Shown: positions 17,999 through 25,515 of the stretch, one piece after another
Layout of the letters: every line of letters begins with the position of its first letter
Numbering within the stretch: the stretch's first letter is position 1
DNA from: Deltaproteobacteria bacterium
Lineage (GTDB): Bacteria > Desulfobacterota > Binatia > UBA9968
Direction: 5' to 3'
Length of the DNA stretch: 35,579 nucleotides
NCBI GenBank assembly: GCA_009379725.1
Contig: WHTF01000029.1
Location: forward strand, 1 to 35,579
The notes under the pieces: model-generated
The model's input: the letters and a program-made list of their open reading frames with translations, nothing else
The model's database searches: none
Told to the model about the DNA's origin: nothing
Program-made: the position numbers and the translations under genes

Positions 17999-18784
17999 AT
18001 GCTGCATCTTGCGGAAATTCCTTTTCCCGAAGTTGAACGGCTGGCTCATGCCGGCAAGTCCCTGGTGATCCTGCCGGTGGGAGTCGTTGAAGAGCACGGC
18101 GCGCACTTGCCTTTGGGATTGGATTCTTTTGCCGCCGAAGCCTACGCAGCCGCGGCGGCGCCCCATCTGGAAGAGAACGGTTATGAGGTGGTGGTGGCAC
18201 CGACGATCAATTACGGCGTGGCACATCGAGCATTAGATTTTCCCGGAACCTTGACGCTGCAACCGGAAACCCTCAGATCGTTGGTCGTCGATATCGGGCG
18301 CTCGCTATCAAGGCATGGACTCCATCGCCTGGTCATTCTCAACGGCCATCGCGATCGCGCCCACATGAAAACATTGGACGAAGCGCGCGGTATTCTGGTT
18401 GAGGAGAAGACCGCTCAGGTTCTCTGTACCGGTTTCGCCAGCGATCCGGCGGTGACGGCGGCTTGCTATCGGGAGGGGGTCAAACAATTTTATCGCAGTC
18501 CCCGGCCGGACCGCGAGGGCCACGGCGGCGAATCGGAGACGTCGGTGGCGCTGCATTGCTTTCCCAAACTGGTGAAGCATGGGCTGATCGGACAGCTCGA
18601 CTCTAACTTTGACTACGATGTCGAGGCGTTTCGTAATGAAACCAAGGACTACTGGAGTCTTAGCGATGGCCGCGGCTACTTCGGCTCGCCGCAAGCAGCG
18701 AGCGCCGATACAGGAAAAAAGTTGGTATCGATTCGCGGCCGCAATATCGCGCAGGTTATCCTAAAAGCCTGGGACGCTCTTTGA
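17999..18784 (+). CDS. Creatininase family metal-dependent amidohydrolase
   Basis: A 261-residue protein of the creatininase fold. ATG 17999 is chosen because GAGGTAAAGATC precedes it; starts at 17960/17963 would add 12-13 residues. The metal-site motif VVEEHGAHLPLGLD is kept (Glu31, His33, Asp42), His117 lies in LNGHRDR, and a GHGGESETS block follows. The classical NGHGGN is NGHRDR here, so the second metal site differs in detail. Family members open cyclic amides (creatininase), hydrolyse formamides or act in mycofactocin maturation (MftE), so annotation should stay at family level. It starts a plus-strand run with a decarboxylase-like and a RidA-like gene, which suggests catabolism of an amide or lactam. 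Confidence 0.88.
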   Translation: MLHLAEIPFPEVERLAHAGKSLVILPVGVVEEHGAHLPLGLDSFAAEAYAAAAAPHLEENGYEVVVAPTINYGVAHRALDFPGTLTLQPETLRSLVVDIGRSLSRHGLHRLVILNGHRDRAHMKTLDEARGILVEEKTAQVLCTGFASDPAVTAACYREGVKQFYRSPRPDREGHGGESETSVALHCFPKLVKHGLIGQLDSNFDYDVEAFRNETKDYWSLSDGRGYFGSPQAASADTGKKLVSIRGRNIAQVILKAWDAL

Positions 18785-18937
18785 AGCCGCATTTGATTGA
18801 CCCGATCGAAAATCCAGCCTTGATTAAAGTATACAGAGTCGGGTAAACATGGTCCTTTCCGAAAGCGTGTACGTTATGCCCGGCGCACCAAAGCACGGCC
18901 GCCGAGCTTGTCGATTTAAAAAAATGAGGGAGCTGTC

Positions 18938-19822
18938 ATGGATCTCACGTTCGCCCACTATCGAAATCGTTTTTGCATGTTTCGGACATACTACGCTTTG
19001 GCGGCGGGTAAGGTGAAGCCGGACGGCTTTGATATGAAAGTGATCGAGCTGCCGGACCCGCCGAGTCATGAGCAGGAGGAAGCGCTCATCCGCGGCGACG
19101 TCCAGGTGGCCAATCTCTATCTGCCGAACTTCCTGCGCTGCAAGCTGCAGGGCGCGCCGATCGTCGGTCTTTGCACCGAATGGAAATCAACGATGAAGGG
19201 CAACGGCATGTTCGTGCGTAAAGACGGTCCGGTGCAAGATCCCGCGGAGCTTGCGGGTCGGGTGATCGGTTCGCATCAGGGCGCGCACGCGATCCACCGG
19301 TACTTACTACGGCACAAGTTCGCCGTCGATGATGCGACGTTGACATGGGTTTCCCATCCGCAAGAGCAGTTACTGACGGCCTTAAAGCAAGGCAAGGTGG
19401 ATGCCGCCGTGTTGCTCGATCAGTTCTTTTTTCGCGGCGAAGAAGACCCGGATGTCCGTTGCCTCTATACGGACGGCGAGATTTGGCAAGCGCTGCACGG
19501 TTTTCCCGAGATGATCAAGCACATGGTCGCGGCACGGGAGGATTTGCTGCGCGACCATCCCGGCCTCAAGGAGAAATTGCTGCAGGCTTTTCGCGCTTCA
19601 TTTGACTGGAGCGAGCGGCATCTGCCGGAGATCGCTAACGAGTTCGTCAAGCGCTATCCGGGCGAAAAGGAGGCGCTCCTTGCTTCGGCGCGTTATCCAA
19701 GGATTGAGTTCACGTTTACTGCCGCCGAGCAAAGGCTCGCCGAGGCGGAGATGGACATGATGGTGGAGGTGGGCTGGATCCCGCGCAAAGCACCGTTGGC
19801 TTCGATGTTTGCCATTTCATAA
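18938..19822 (+). CDS. Periplasmic-binding-protein-fold protein without signal peptide (4,5-dihydroxyphthalate decarboxylase-like / NMT1-like)
   Basis: A 294-residue protein with a good ribosome site (GAGGGAGCTGTC before ATG). Its start, MDLTFAHYRNRFCMFRTYYA then GKVKPDGFDMKVIELPDP, follows the pattern of 4,5-dihydroxyphthalate decarboxylase (Pht5)-type and NMT1/THI5-type members of the PBP2 fold. No signal peptide or lipobox is present, so the product should stay in the cytoplasm. No ABC permease or ATPase gene is nearby. Domain two features include LKQGKVDAAVLLDQFFF and the helix-rich C-terminus. It may be an enzyme or a cytosolic ligand binder rather than a transport component. It lies between creatininase-like and RidA-like genes on the same strand. 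A true transport role cannot be excluded. Confidence 0.75.
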   Translation: MDLTFAHYRNRFCMFRTYYALAAGKVKPDGFDMKVIELPDPPSHEQEEALIRGDVQVANLYLPNFLRCKLQGAPIVGLCTEWKSTMKGNGMFVRKDGPVQDPAELAGRVIGSHQGAHAIHRYLLRHKFAVDDATLTWVSHPQEQLLTALKQGKVDAAVLLDQFFFRGEEDPDVRCLYTDGEIWQALHGFPEMIKHMVAAREDLLRDHPGLKEKLLQAFRASFDWSERHLPEIANEFVKRYPGEKEALLASARYPRIEFTFTAAEQRLAEAEMDMMVEVGWIPRKAPLASMFAIS

Positions 19823-19907
19823 ATGTGCATTGACAGCTGCGAGAACGAATTGCGATCTGTCAGCGTCACTCGTTTATCTCAGACAATGGTAAGGAGGATA
19901 TGAATCA

Positions 19908-20420
19908 ATGGCTCAGAACCCTGAATCGCTGGCTAAGCAGAAGGCGGAAAAAGTCGAATATGAATGGGGCACGCTTTGGCCTCATTATCATAAAGAAAAG
20001 ATGAACTGGGCGACCGGATTTCGCACGAAAGGCGACGTCGATATTCTGTTCTTGTCCGGATCTACAGGAAGAGATCCATTCGAAGATGCGCCGTGCCGGA
20101 CGCCCGACCAGGAACGCGCCGGCAGAGGTAGGGTCGTCGGCGGTATTAAAGAACAGACGCGCCAGTGTTTGGATGACATCAAACACAACTTGGAGATCAT
20201 GGGCGCATCGCTAAAGAATATCGTCATGTTTCGCTATTACCTGAAGCGCAGGGAAGACGTGTTCGATATGCGCGACGAGATGTACGCTTTCTTTGAAGCC
20301 AATGAACCGGATTTGCGGGCGCATCCCCGACCGGCCACGTTGCTGAGAGGAGTCGGCATAGATCTCCCCGACATGTTGATCGAAATCGAGGCCTGGGCGG
20401 CGGTGCCAAGACAGAAATAG
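19908..20420 (+). CDS. RidA/YjgF/YER057c-like protein with N-terminal extension
   Basis: A 170-residue protein behind AAGGAGGATATGAATCA. From about residue 75 on it matches the RidA pattern: GIKEQTRQCLDDIKHNLEIM, then LKNIVMFRYYLKR, then LPDMLIEIEAWAAV. Some 40 extra residues at the N-terminus (PESLAKQKAEKVEYEWGTLW) make it longer than the usual 130. RidA proteins hydrolyse reactive enamine/imine intermediates, using an Arg in the PARTT-like segment; here that segment reads RPATLLRGV, so the Arg seems shifted or lost. Related Rid subfamilies act in degradation of heterocyclic or nitroaromatic compounds. The position after creatininase-like and decarboxylase-like genes fits such a role. Family call fairly sure, activity unknown. 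Confidence 0.8.
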   Translation: MAQNPESLAKQKAEKVEYEWGTLWPHYHKEKMNWATGFRTKGDVDILFLSGSTGRDPFEDAPCRTPDQERAGRGRVVGGIKEQTRQCLDDIKHNLEIMGASLKNIVMFRYYLKRREDVFDMRDEMYAFFEANEPDLRAHPRPATLLRGVGIDLPDMLIEIEAWAAVPRQK

Positions 20421-20440
20421 CGCAATCAGTATAAGACGAA

Positions 20441-20530
20441 TTGATCACAAAAAACCCAAAGAGCGCATAAGGAGCGATTCTTGGGATTTCTGTCGTATAG
20501 TCTTTGTGCTCTTGGCGTTCTCGTGGAATA
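20441..20530. repeat. Imperfect inverted repeat (CTTTGTGCTCTTGGCG type)
   Basis: Between the RidA-like gene and the truncated TctC-like gene. The right arm CTTTGTGCTCTTGGCGTTCT (from 20502) pairs imperfectly with the left arm around ATCACAAAAAACCCAAAGAG (from 20443). The sequence resembles the non-coding CACAAAGACACCAAG-type repeats often seen between genes in environmental bacterial genomes. It could serve as a termination hairpin or be a dispersed repeat. Confidence 0.4.
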
Positions 20531-20623
20531 TCTTGACGTCTATGGAAGTTAGCGCATCCTGGCAGCGAGATTCCAAATGGCTTGACGCACCCGTAATCTA
20601 AGTTGTAATTGCTAGTCGATGCG

Positions 20624-21010
20624 CTAATGCTGGGCGCTGTCGGGAGTGCCGAGATAGATGGACTTGTCGATGTCATATTGAACTCCGGTTACACCCAGGA
20701 CCGCGTTTGCCACTAGGGCTGCTCCCATGCTGCCGATTGTGAGGCCGTCCGGCCGCGCGCCTCTGTAAACGTGGTTAGCGGCTTGCCGGCCTCCCCCTGC
20801 CGCCATCGATTGAATGACAATGGTCGGGTTTCCCGGAATATGTTTGCGCAAGAGTGAAGTGACCGCCCTTGTTCGCATGTCCGCCGAGCCTCCGGGAGGG
20901 CCGCCCAAAACAACAGCAATCGTCTTGTCCTGATAAAAAGGGTCTTGGGCCAACACCACCTCGGCGCCAAATCCGAGATAGAACAACGCAACGAGAAAAA
21001 CCGTTATCAC
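20624..21010 (-). pseudogene. Truncated TctC-like tripartite tricarboxylate transporter solute-binding protein
   Basis: An intact beginning with a strong ribosome site (AGGAGGGAAAA before GTG 21010) and a signal peptide (VFLVALFYLGFGAEVVLAQ). It continues with the family segments PFYQDKTIAVVLGGPPGGSAD, NHVYRGARPDGLTIGSMGAA and GVQYDIDKSIYLGTPDSAQH, then stops at 128 residues. Full-length members have about 300-340 residues, so the ligand-binding C-terminal lobe is missing. Translation of the next 200 bases in the three frames of this strand shows no continuation of the family; the region instead holds a repeat-like sequence. It is best read as a gene remnant after deletion. No partner membrane genes (TctA/TctB) are near. 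A functional short secreted protein is possible but less likely. Confidence 0.75.
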
Positions 21011-21401
21011 TTTTCCCTCCTGCCAGCGGTTAATGCGACGTAATGTTGATCAAAGCCAACTCGACGGGATCTGGTTTAACAGCCTCGTACCGCAATTGCG
21101 GGCAGATGTCTATCTTAATTTCTAACGTGCAGATTAACGCGTTTGCTGATTAGCAAAATGTCAAGAAACAAACATTGCGTCGATCCGAAAATATAAATAT
21201 ATAGGTCACGGGGATGTCTCGTTTGATCGCTTGACTCCAACCAGGCTTTTTCGATATTAGGCCGCACGAGGGCAGTATTCAACATAAGAAAGATGTGTTT
21301 GGCGTCGGAATCGCAGGTCGCAAGTGAGCGGAGTTTCTAGTAAAGAATTGTGACGGTACGCGCCGGATTGAAGAAGAAATTTGCTAAGGGAGGTATGAGA
21401 A
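21011..21401. other. Intergenic region of 391 bases without a gene
   Basis: Divergent spacer between the truncated TctC-like gene and the amidohydrolase gene. It is more AT-rich than its surroundings around 21190 (AAATATAAATATATAG) and holds a near-palindrome TTTGCTGATTAGCAAA at 21142-21157, next to TGTCAA (TTGACA on the minus strand, 21159-21164). A regulatory role is possible. No open frame with a ribosome site is convincing. Confidence 0.5.
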
Positions 21402-22478
21402 ATGCCGACCATTGATTCCGATGCTCATGTCGTCGAGAGCGAACGTACGTGGGATTTCATGGAACGGGCGGATCAAAAATATCGCCCGCATGTCGTGCGT
21501 CCGAATGGCGAGGGCGGCGCTGAATACTGGTTCATCGACGGCAAGATCCGTGGCCTGGTTCGAATTGTCATGACAGCACAGGAAATGGCCGACGTTTCAG
21601 AGCGCACCGGGCGCGATATGAGAACGCCCAAAGAAACCCGGGAAATGGAAAACGTGGCCGCTCGGGTACGTCACATGGACCAGCTGGGTATCGACATTCA
21701 GGTGCTCTATCCGACCATGTTTATCGAACAAATCACCGAAAAGCCGGCGTGGGAAATCGCCATCTGCCGAGGTTACAATCGCTGGCTCGCCGACATTTAT
21801 GCGCAAGGTCGAGGACGGCTCCGGTGGATTTGCGTTTTGCCGCTGCTGGACATGGCTGCGTCGTTGGAAGAACTTAAATTTTGTGCGCGGCACGGCGCCT
21901 GCGGCGTGTTCATGCGCGGCATTGAAGGGCACCGCCTGATCACCGATCCTTATTTTTATCCGCTCTATGATGAAATGAGCACGCTCGACCTGGCGGTGGG
22001 CGTGCACGTCGGCAATGGCAGCCCGCAGAACATCGACCTGGTATCGCAGTATAACGGCGGCGGCAGCTTTTGGAAATTCCGCATACCCGTCATCGGTGCG
22101 TTTCATTCGGTGCTGATGAGCGAAGTGCCGTGCTTGTTTCCTAAGCTCAGATTTCACTGGGCCGAGGCGGCGGCGAACTGGGTGCCTTATGTCGTCAAGG
22201 ATTTACAGCGCCGCTGGGCTACCCAGGGGAAAGAGCTGCCGGAGAATCCACTGAAGGCATACCGGCAATTTGTCTCATGCCAGACTGACGACGATGTCGA
22301 TTACATTTTCAAGTATGCGGGAGAAGATAATATCACCATCGGCACCGACTACGGCCACAACGACCAGTCGACCGAAGTTGAAGCGCTACGAAACTTGAAA
22401 GAAAAAGGCGATATCTCCCCAAGCCAATACGAGAAAATCATTTACCATAATCCAAAGGCGCTGTTTGCGCTGGCCTAG
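21402..22478 (+). CDS. Amidohydrolase family protein (amidohydrolase_2 / TIM-barrel metal hydrolase)
   Basis: A 358-residue protein starting at ATG 21402 behind AAGGGAGGTATGAGAA. It has the amidohydrolase_2 layout (ACMSD-like TIM barrel): an N-terminal metal motif IDSDAHVVESE, RHMDQLGIDIQVLYPTMF, GVHVGNGSPQ with a ligand His, LRFHWAEAAANWVPY, and the late Asp in TIGTDYGHNDQS. The first motif has a single His (D-A-H-V) instead of HxH, as in many annotated uncharacterised members. Known relatives decarboxylate or hydrolyse aromatic acids. It is followed by a VOC protein gene after 130 bases, a pairing that fits ring or organic-acid degradation. Substrate unknown. Confidence 0.88.
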   Translation: MPTIDSDAHVVESERTWDFMERADQKYRPHVVRPNGEGGAEYWFIDGKIRGLVRIVMTAQEMADVSERTGRDMRTPKETREMENVAARVRHMDQLGIDIQVLYPTMFIEQITEKPAWEIAICRGYNRWLADIYAQGRGRLRWICVLPLLDMAASLEELKFCARHGACGVFMRGIEGHRLITDPYFYPLYDEMSTLDLAVGVHVGNGSPQNIDLVSQYNGGGSFWKFRIPVIGAFHSVLMSEVPCLFPKLRFHWAEAAANWVPYVVKDLQRRWATQGKELPENPLKAYRQFVSCQTDDDVDYIFKYAGEDNITIGTDYGHNDQSTEVEALRNLKEKGDISPSQYEKIIYHNPKALFALA

Positions 22479-22608
22479 AATCGTTGCCCGCGCCGAGCGC
22501 GAGATAGCACCGGAGATGGGTGTCGCGGCAACAACGAGAAAAAAATCGGATTGACAGACTCGGATGAGTTGGAGCAAGAATGACGTATTACATTAGAAGG
22601 GGGTGTCT

Positions 22609-23046
22609 ATGGGATTACTGAAAATCGAGGGAATTACGCACTGGTCCATTCCGGTCAACAACCTGGATGAGTCGGAAAAATTTTACGGCGATCTGCTCGG
22701 TATGAAGCCATTGGGACGGTTGGGCAATTCAGGAATGTCCTGCTTCAATATCGGCGACCAAAACATTTTACTGTGCCAGCGCGCGGAGAACGTCGATAAG
22801 TCGTTCGTCGAGGAGCAGAACGTGCACCATTCCTTCACCGTAAGTCCGGAGACGCTCGACCAGGCGTGTAAAATTTTTGCCGACAAAAACGTTTCCATAG
22901 ACCGGCTGTATTATCGGGCGAAAGGTTATTTCCCGGGAAGGGAGCTTTACTTCTTCGACCCTAGTGGCAATCGGCTCGAACTGCGCGATCCGACGTGGAA
23001 GTCCGGCATGCCCGAGCCCACCTTTGAAGAACTCGCCCGCTCGTAG
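22609..23046 (+). CDS. VOC-superfamily protein (glyoxalase/dioxygenase fold)
   Basis: A 145-residue vicinal-oxygen-chelate protein. ATG 22609 follows AGAAGGGGGTGTCT; a GTG six bases earlier is less likely. The first beta-alpha-beta module begins GITHWSIPVNNLDESEKFYG with a metal-type His, the second has NVHHSFTVS and ends FFDPSGNRLELRDP with the usual Glu ligand. One polypeptide with two modules is the standard size for glyoxalase I, ring-cleaving dioxygenase-like or resistance proteins. It is co-directional with the amidohydrolase gene. Which of the VOC reactions it performs cannot be told from the sequence. Confidence 0.85.
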   Translation: MGLLKIEGITHWSIPVNNLDESEKFYGDLLGMKPLGRLGNSGMSCFNIGDQNILLCQRAENVDKSFVEEQNVHHSFTVSPETLDQACKIFADKNVSIDRLYYRAKGYFPGRELYFFDPSGNRLELRDPTWKSGMPEPTFEELARS

Positions 23047-23058
23047 CGGGCGAATTCT

Positions 23059-23210
23059 TTTCAAGTTGTTCAAATCGTTCAAGCCGTTCAAACGTTGCGG
23101 CACTACCGTGCCGCGGATTTTGGGGAAATCCTAATACTGGCTTTTGTAACGCTGAGGTGAGCGGGCACGGCTTGAACGATTTGATCTTTTGAGAGCCAAA
23201 TCGTTCAAGC
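23059..23210. repeat. GTTCAA 9-mer repeat element with perfect inverted repeats
   Basis: Four 9-base units run head to tail: TTTCAAGTT (23059), GTTCAAATC (23068), GTTCAAGCC (23077) and GTTCAAACG (23086). An exact 18-base inverted repeat joins 23070-23087 (TCAAATCGTTCAAGCCGT) with 23167-23184. A third copy, CAAATCGTTCAAGC at 23197-23210, forms a perfect hairpin with 23170-23183. The element fills the space between two convergent genes. Confidence 0.8.
23170..23210. terminator. Strong hairpin between convergent genes, possible two-way terminator
   Basis: A perfect 14-base-pair stem (GCTTGAACGATTTG / CAAATCGTTCAAGC) with a 13-base loop lies between the stop of the VOC gene and the stop of the crotonase gene. 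There is no long T run, so intrinsic termination is possible but not certain; it may instead stabilise 3' ends. Confidence 0.4.
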
Positions 23211-23236
23211 ACATTTCAGATGAAAAAGGCCATTAA

Positions 23237-24073
23237 CTACTTGGCTTCTGGCACTCCTGGCGGTTTGGTTTTCCCGTCGTAGTATTCCTGGCTAAATTCA
23301 GGTTTGCGCCTCTCTGAGAAAGCGGCTGAACCTTCGTCGTAATCTTTGCTCTGGCGCAGGTGAGCATAGAATTCTCTATGCACGTCGAAGGCTTTCTCCC
23401 AGCCCTGAATCTCGTAGAGAAGCTTGTCTTCGATGTATTCCGTGGTGTGGGCGGCGATCAACCGGCCATTGCGATTGATGGTCGTGCAGAGTTCCACGCA
23501 GTCGTCGATGAGCTTGTCCGGTTCGCAAATTTTCTGCACCAGTCCCAAGCGAAACGCAGTATCCGCGTCGACCATCTGGCCGGTGAGGGCGAACCAGTAG
23601 GCCCAACCCGTCGGCAGTTGGCAAACGTAACTCGGCCAGGCGGCCATGTGCGACCAGCGCACCTCGGAGCACCCGAACTTGGCCGCGGGCACGCAATAGC
23701 GAATGTTACATGCCAGCGCCAAATTGAATCCGCCGCCGACGGCGTAGCCATTGATCGCGGCGATGATCGGCTTGTGCATTTGCAGCGCGCGTAGATTGGA
23801 ATATTGTCTCGGGCCTGAACGGGGGCCTGTCATTTCACCTTTGGCAAAGGCGAGATTCTCTTTGAGATCGCCGCCGACGCAAAAAGCGTCAGCCGTGCCG
23901 GTGAGAATGATCGACCAAACATCGTCGTCATCTTTGGCTTTATGCCACGCTTCGTCGAGAGCCCAGTAGAGATCCCGGCTAATCGAATTTTTCTTTTCCG
24001 GACGATTGAGACGAATAATCGCGATATGCGGATCGCGTTTCTCATATAAACAAATCGGTTGTGGTTCGGCCAT
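23237..24073 (-). CDS. Enoyl-CoA hydratase/isomerase family (crotonase) protein
   Basis: A 278-residue crotonase-fold protein with a strong ribosome site (AAGGAGGACTA before ATG). Oxyanion-hole segments are seen at DAFCVGGDLKENL and INGYAVGGGFNLALACN. At the two catalytic positions of enoyl-CoA hydratase (Glu144 and Glu164 of the rat enzyme) this protein has Asn117 and Glu137, twenty residues apart as expected. Only the second acid is kept, the state usual for isomerases and some specialised members, so simple hydration is not assured. It is the last gene of a minus-strand run with two CoA-transferases, which probably supply its CoA thioester. The C-terminus is longer and more polar than usual (FSERRKPEFSQEYYDGKTKP). 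Confidence 0.88.
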   Translation of the reverse strand: MAEPQPICLYEKRDPHIAIIRLNRPEKKNSISRDLYWALDEAWHKAKDDDDVWSIILTGTADAFCVGGDLKENLAFAKGEMTGPRSGPRQYSNLRALQMHKPIIAAINGYAVGGGFNLALACNIRYCVPAAKFGCSEVRWSHMAAWPSYVCQLPTGWAYWFALTGQMVDADTAFRLGLVQKICEPDKLIDDCVELCTTINRNGRLIAAHTTEYIEDKLLYEIQGWEKAFDVHREFYAHLRQSKDYDEGSAAFSERRKPEFSQEYYDGKTKPPGVPEAK

Positions 24074-24105
24074 TAGTCCTCCTTGTTTTTAATAAATCAG
24101 TAGTT

Positions 24106-24193
24106 AGAAGTCAGATGTCAGTGGCGGCCAGACTTCAGAAGTCCAGGTCGTGAATCCGTCGCTCTGACCGCCGACCTCTGACGTCTGACTTCT
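24106..24193. repeat. Inverted repeat with CTGACTTCTG-type units (second locus)
   Basis: AGAAGTCAGATGTCAG at 24106-24121 pairs with CTGACGTCTGACTTCT at 24178-24193, with one mismatch in 16. The units are the same type as at 1728-1908. It lies between the crotonase gene and the upstream CoA-transferase gene, on the path of one presumed transcript. Confidence 0.65.
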
Positions 24194-24213
24194 GATCTCT
24201 GATGTCCGCTTTG

Positions 24214-25422
24214 CTAGTACAATACTTTTTCTTCCTCCAATTGTTTGATCTCTTGGTCCCTAAGACCGAGTAGCTCGCGGGCGATCTCATGGGTGTGCTC
24301 GCCCATGAGCGGGGCGAGCCCGCGTACCTTCCCGGGCGTTTCGGACAGCCGCATCGGCACGCCTTCGGTGACGACATCGCCGGCCTCGGGTTCGGTCATG
24401 TTGACCAGGAATCCGGTCGCAGCATATTGCTTGTCTCGTTTGAATTGATCTTCGACATCCTGGACGACAGCGGCGCACACATCGATGTCCTGCAACAGCT
24501 CCATCACTTCGTAAGGATCATGCCGCAACGTCCAACTGGTAATCCACTTATCTAAATCATCTTTGTGCCGGACGCGCTGCAGGTGAGTGGCGAATTTCGG
24601 ATCACGCTTCAGGCCGGATTTTTCCAGTAAGTTTGCCAAGCGTTCCCATTCGTCTTCAGTGTATACCGAGATTACGCACCACCGGTCATCACCCTTGCAC
24701 TGATAGGGACCATAGGGCGCAGCGGTCAAGCTGCGGTTGCCCTGAGGCTGCGGCTCGCGGTGGTTAACCGAGTATTCGAGATATTTCGGTCCGAGTATGG
24801 ATGCGCCGATTTCCACCTGGGCGCTGTCGATCCATTGGCCGCGGCCGGTTTTTTTGCGGTGGATGAGCGCCAGTACGACCGCGAAGGCGCCGGTTACGCC
24901 GCCCATGAAGTCGGGGTGTTGGGTGCGCGGCTCGGCGGTGGCCGTGACCGCGCCGGGATAGTTCCACAGATAGGTCGTGCCCATGGTATTGCCGACGTTG
25001 GGACCGTAAGTGAGATCGGCGGCATGCGGCCCTGTGCAGCCCATACCCTTGACGCGAATTAAGATACACCGCGGATTGATGTCTTTGAGCCGCGGCCAAT
25101 CGAGTCCCCATTTCTCCAAAATGCCCAGGCCGAAGTTCTCCACCAGCACATCGGATTTCTTCACCAATTCTTTAACCAGTTCGCGGCCCTTGGGTGTCTG
25201 CATGTTGACGGTGAAGGATTTTTTGCCGCGCTGGAGCTTCATGAAGTCAGGCTTCATGTTCCACAGCTTTGGGTCCTCGCCGCGGTGGCCGTCGCCGCGC
25301 AAGCGGGTTTCGCACCGAATGACTTCCGCGCCGAACTCGCACAACACGCGCGCCACCGTGGGACCGGCGGCGCCGGTGGTTAACTCAACGACACGAATAC
25401 CTTCAAGGGGTAACTTGCTCAT
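24214..25422 (-). CDS. CaiB/BaiF family CoA-transferase (catalytic Asp present)
   Basis: A 402-residue class III CoA-transferase. N-terminal GIRVVELTTGAAGPTVARVL and GAEVIRCE, the central DVLVENFGLGILEKWGLDW, and GRGQWIDSAQVE are family blocks. The nucleophilic Asp is Asp171 in QHPDFMGG, twenty residues before the TGRGQ motif as in formyl-CoA transferase. These cytosolic enzymes move CoA between carboxylic acids through an aspartyl-CoA thioester. It lies 93 bases after a second CaiB/BaiF gene and 140 bases before a crotonase gene, all on the minus strand. The ATG at 25422 has only a modest ribosome site (TAGGAA). Acid substrate unknown. Confidence 0.92.
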   Translation of the reverse strand: MSKLPLEGIRVVELTTGAAGPTVARVLCEFGAEVIRCETRLRGDGHRGEDPKLWNMKPDFMKLQRGKKSFTVNMQTPKGRELVKELVKKSDVLVENFGLGILEKWGLDWPRLKDINPRCILIRVKGMGCTGPHAADLTYGPNVGNTMGTTYLWNYPGAVTATAEPRTQHPDFMGGVTGAFAVVLALIHRKKTGRGQWIDSAQVEIGASILGPKYLEYSVNHREPQPQGNRSLTAAPYGPYQCKGDDRWCVISVYTEDEWERLANLLEKSGLKRDPKFATHLQRVRHKDDLDKWITSWTLRHDPYEVMELLQDIDVCAAVVQDVEDQFKRDKQYAATGFLVNMTEPEAGDVVTEGVPMRLSETPGKVRGLAPLMGEHTHEIARELLGLRDQEIKQLEEEKVLY

Positions 25423-25515
25423 AAAATCTATTCCTACTGACTAACGTTAATCTACGGCGACGGAGTGCTGGAGTGTTGCAAACCCGGCACTCCAGTACGC
25501 CAATTTGTTTATCTT

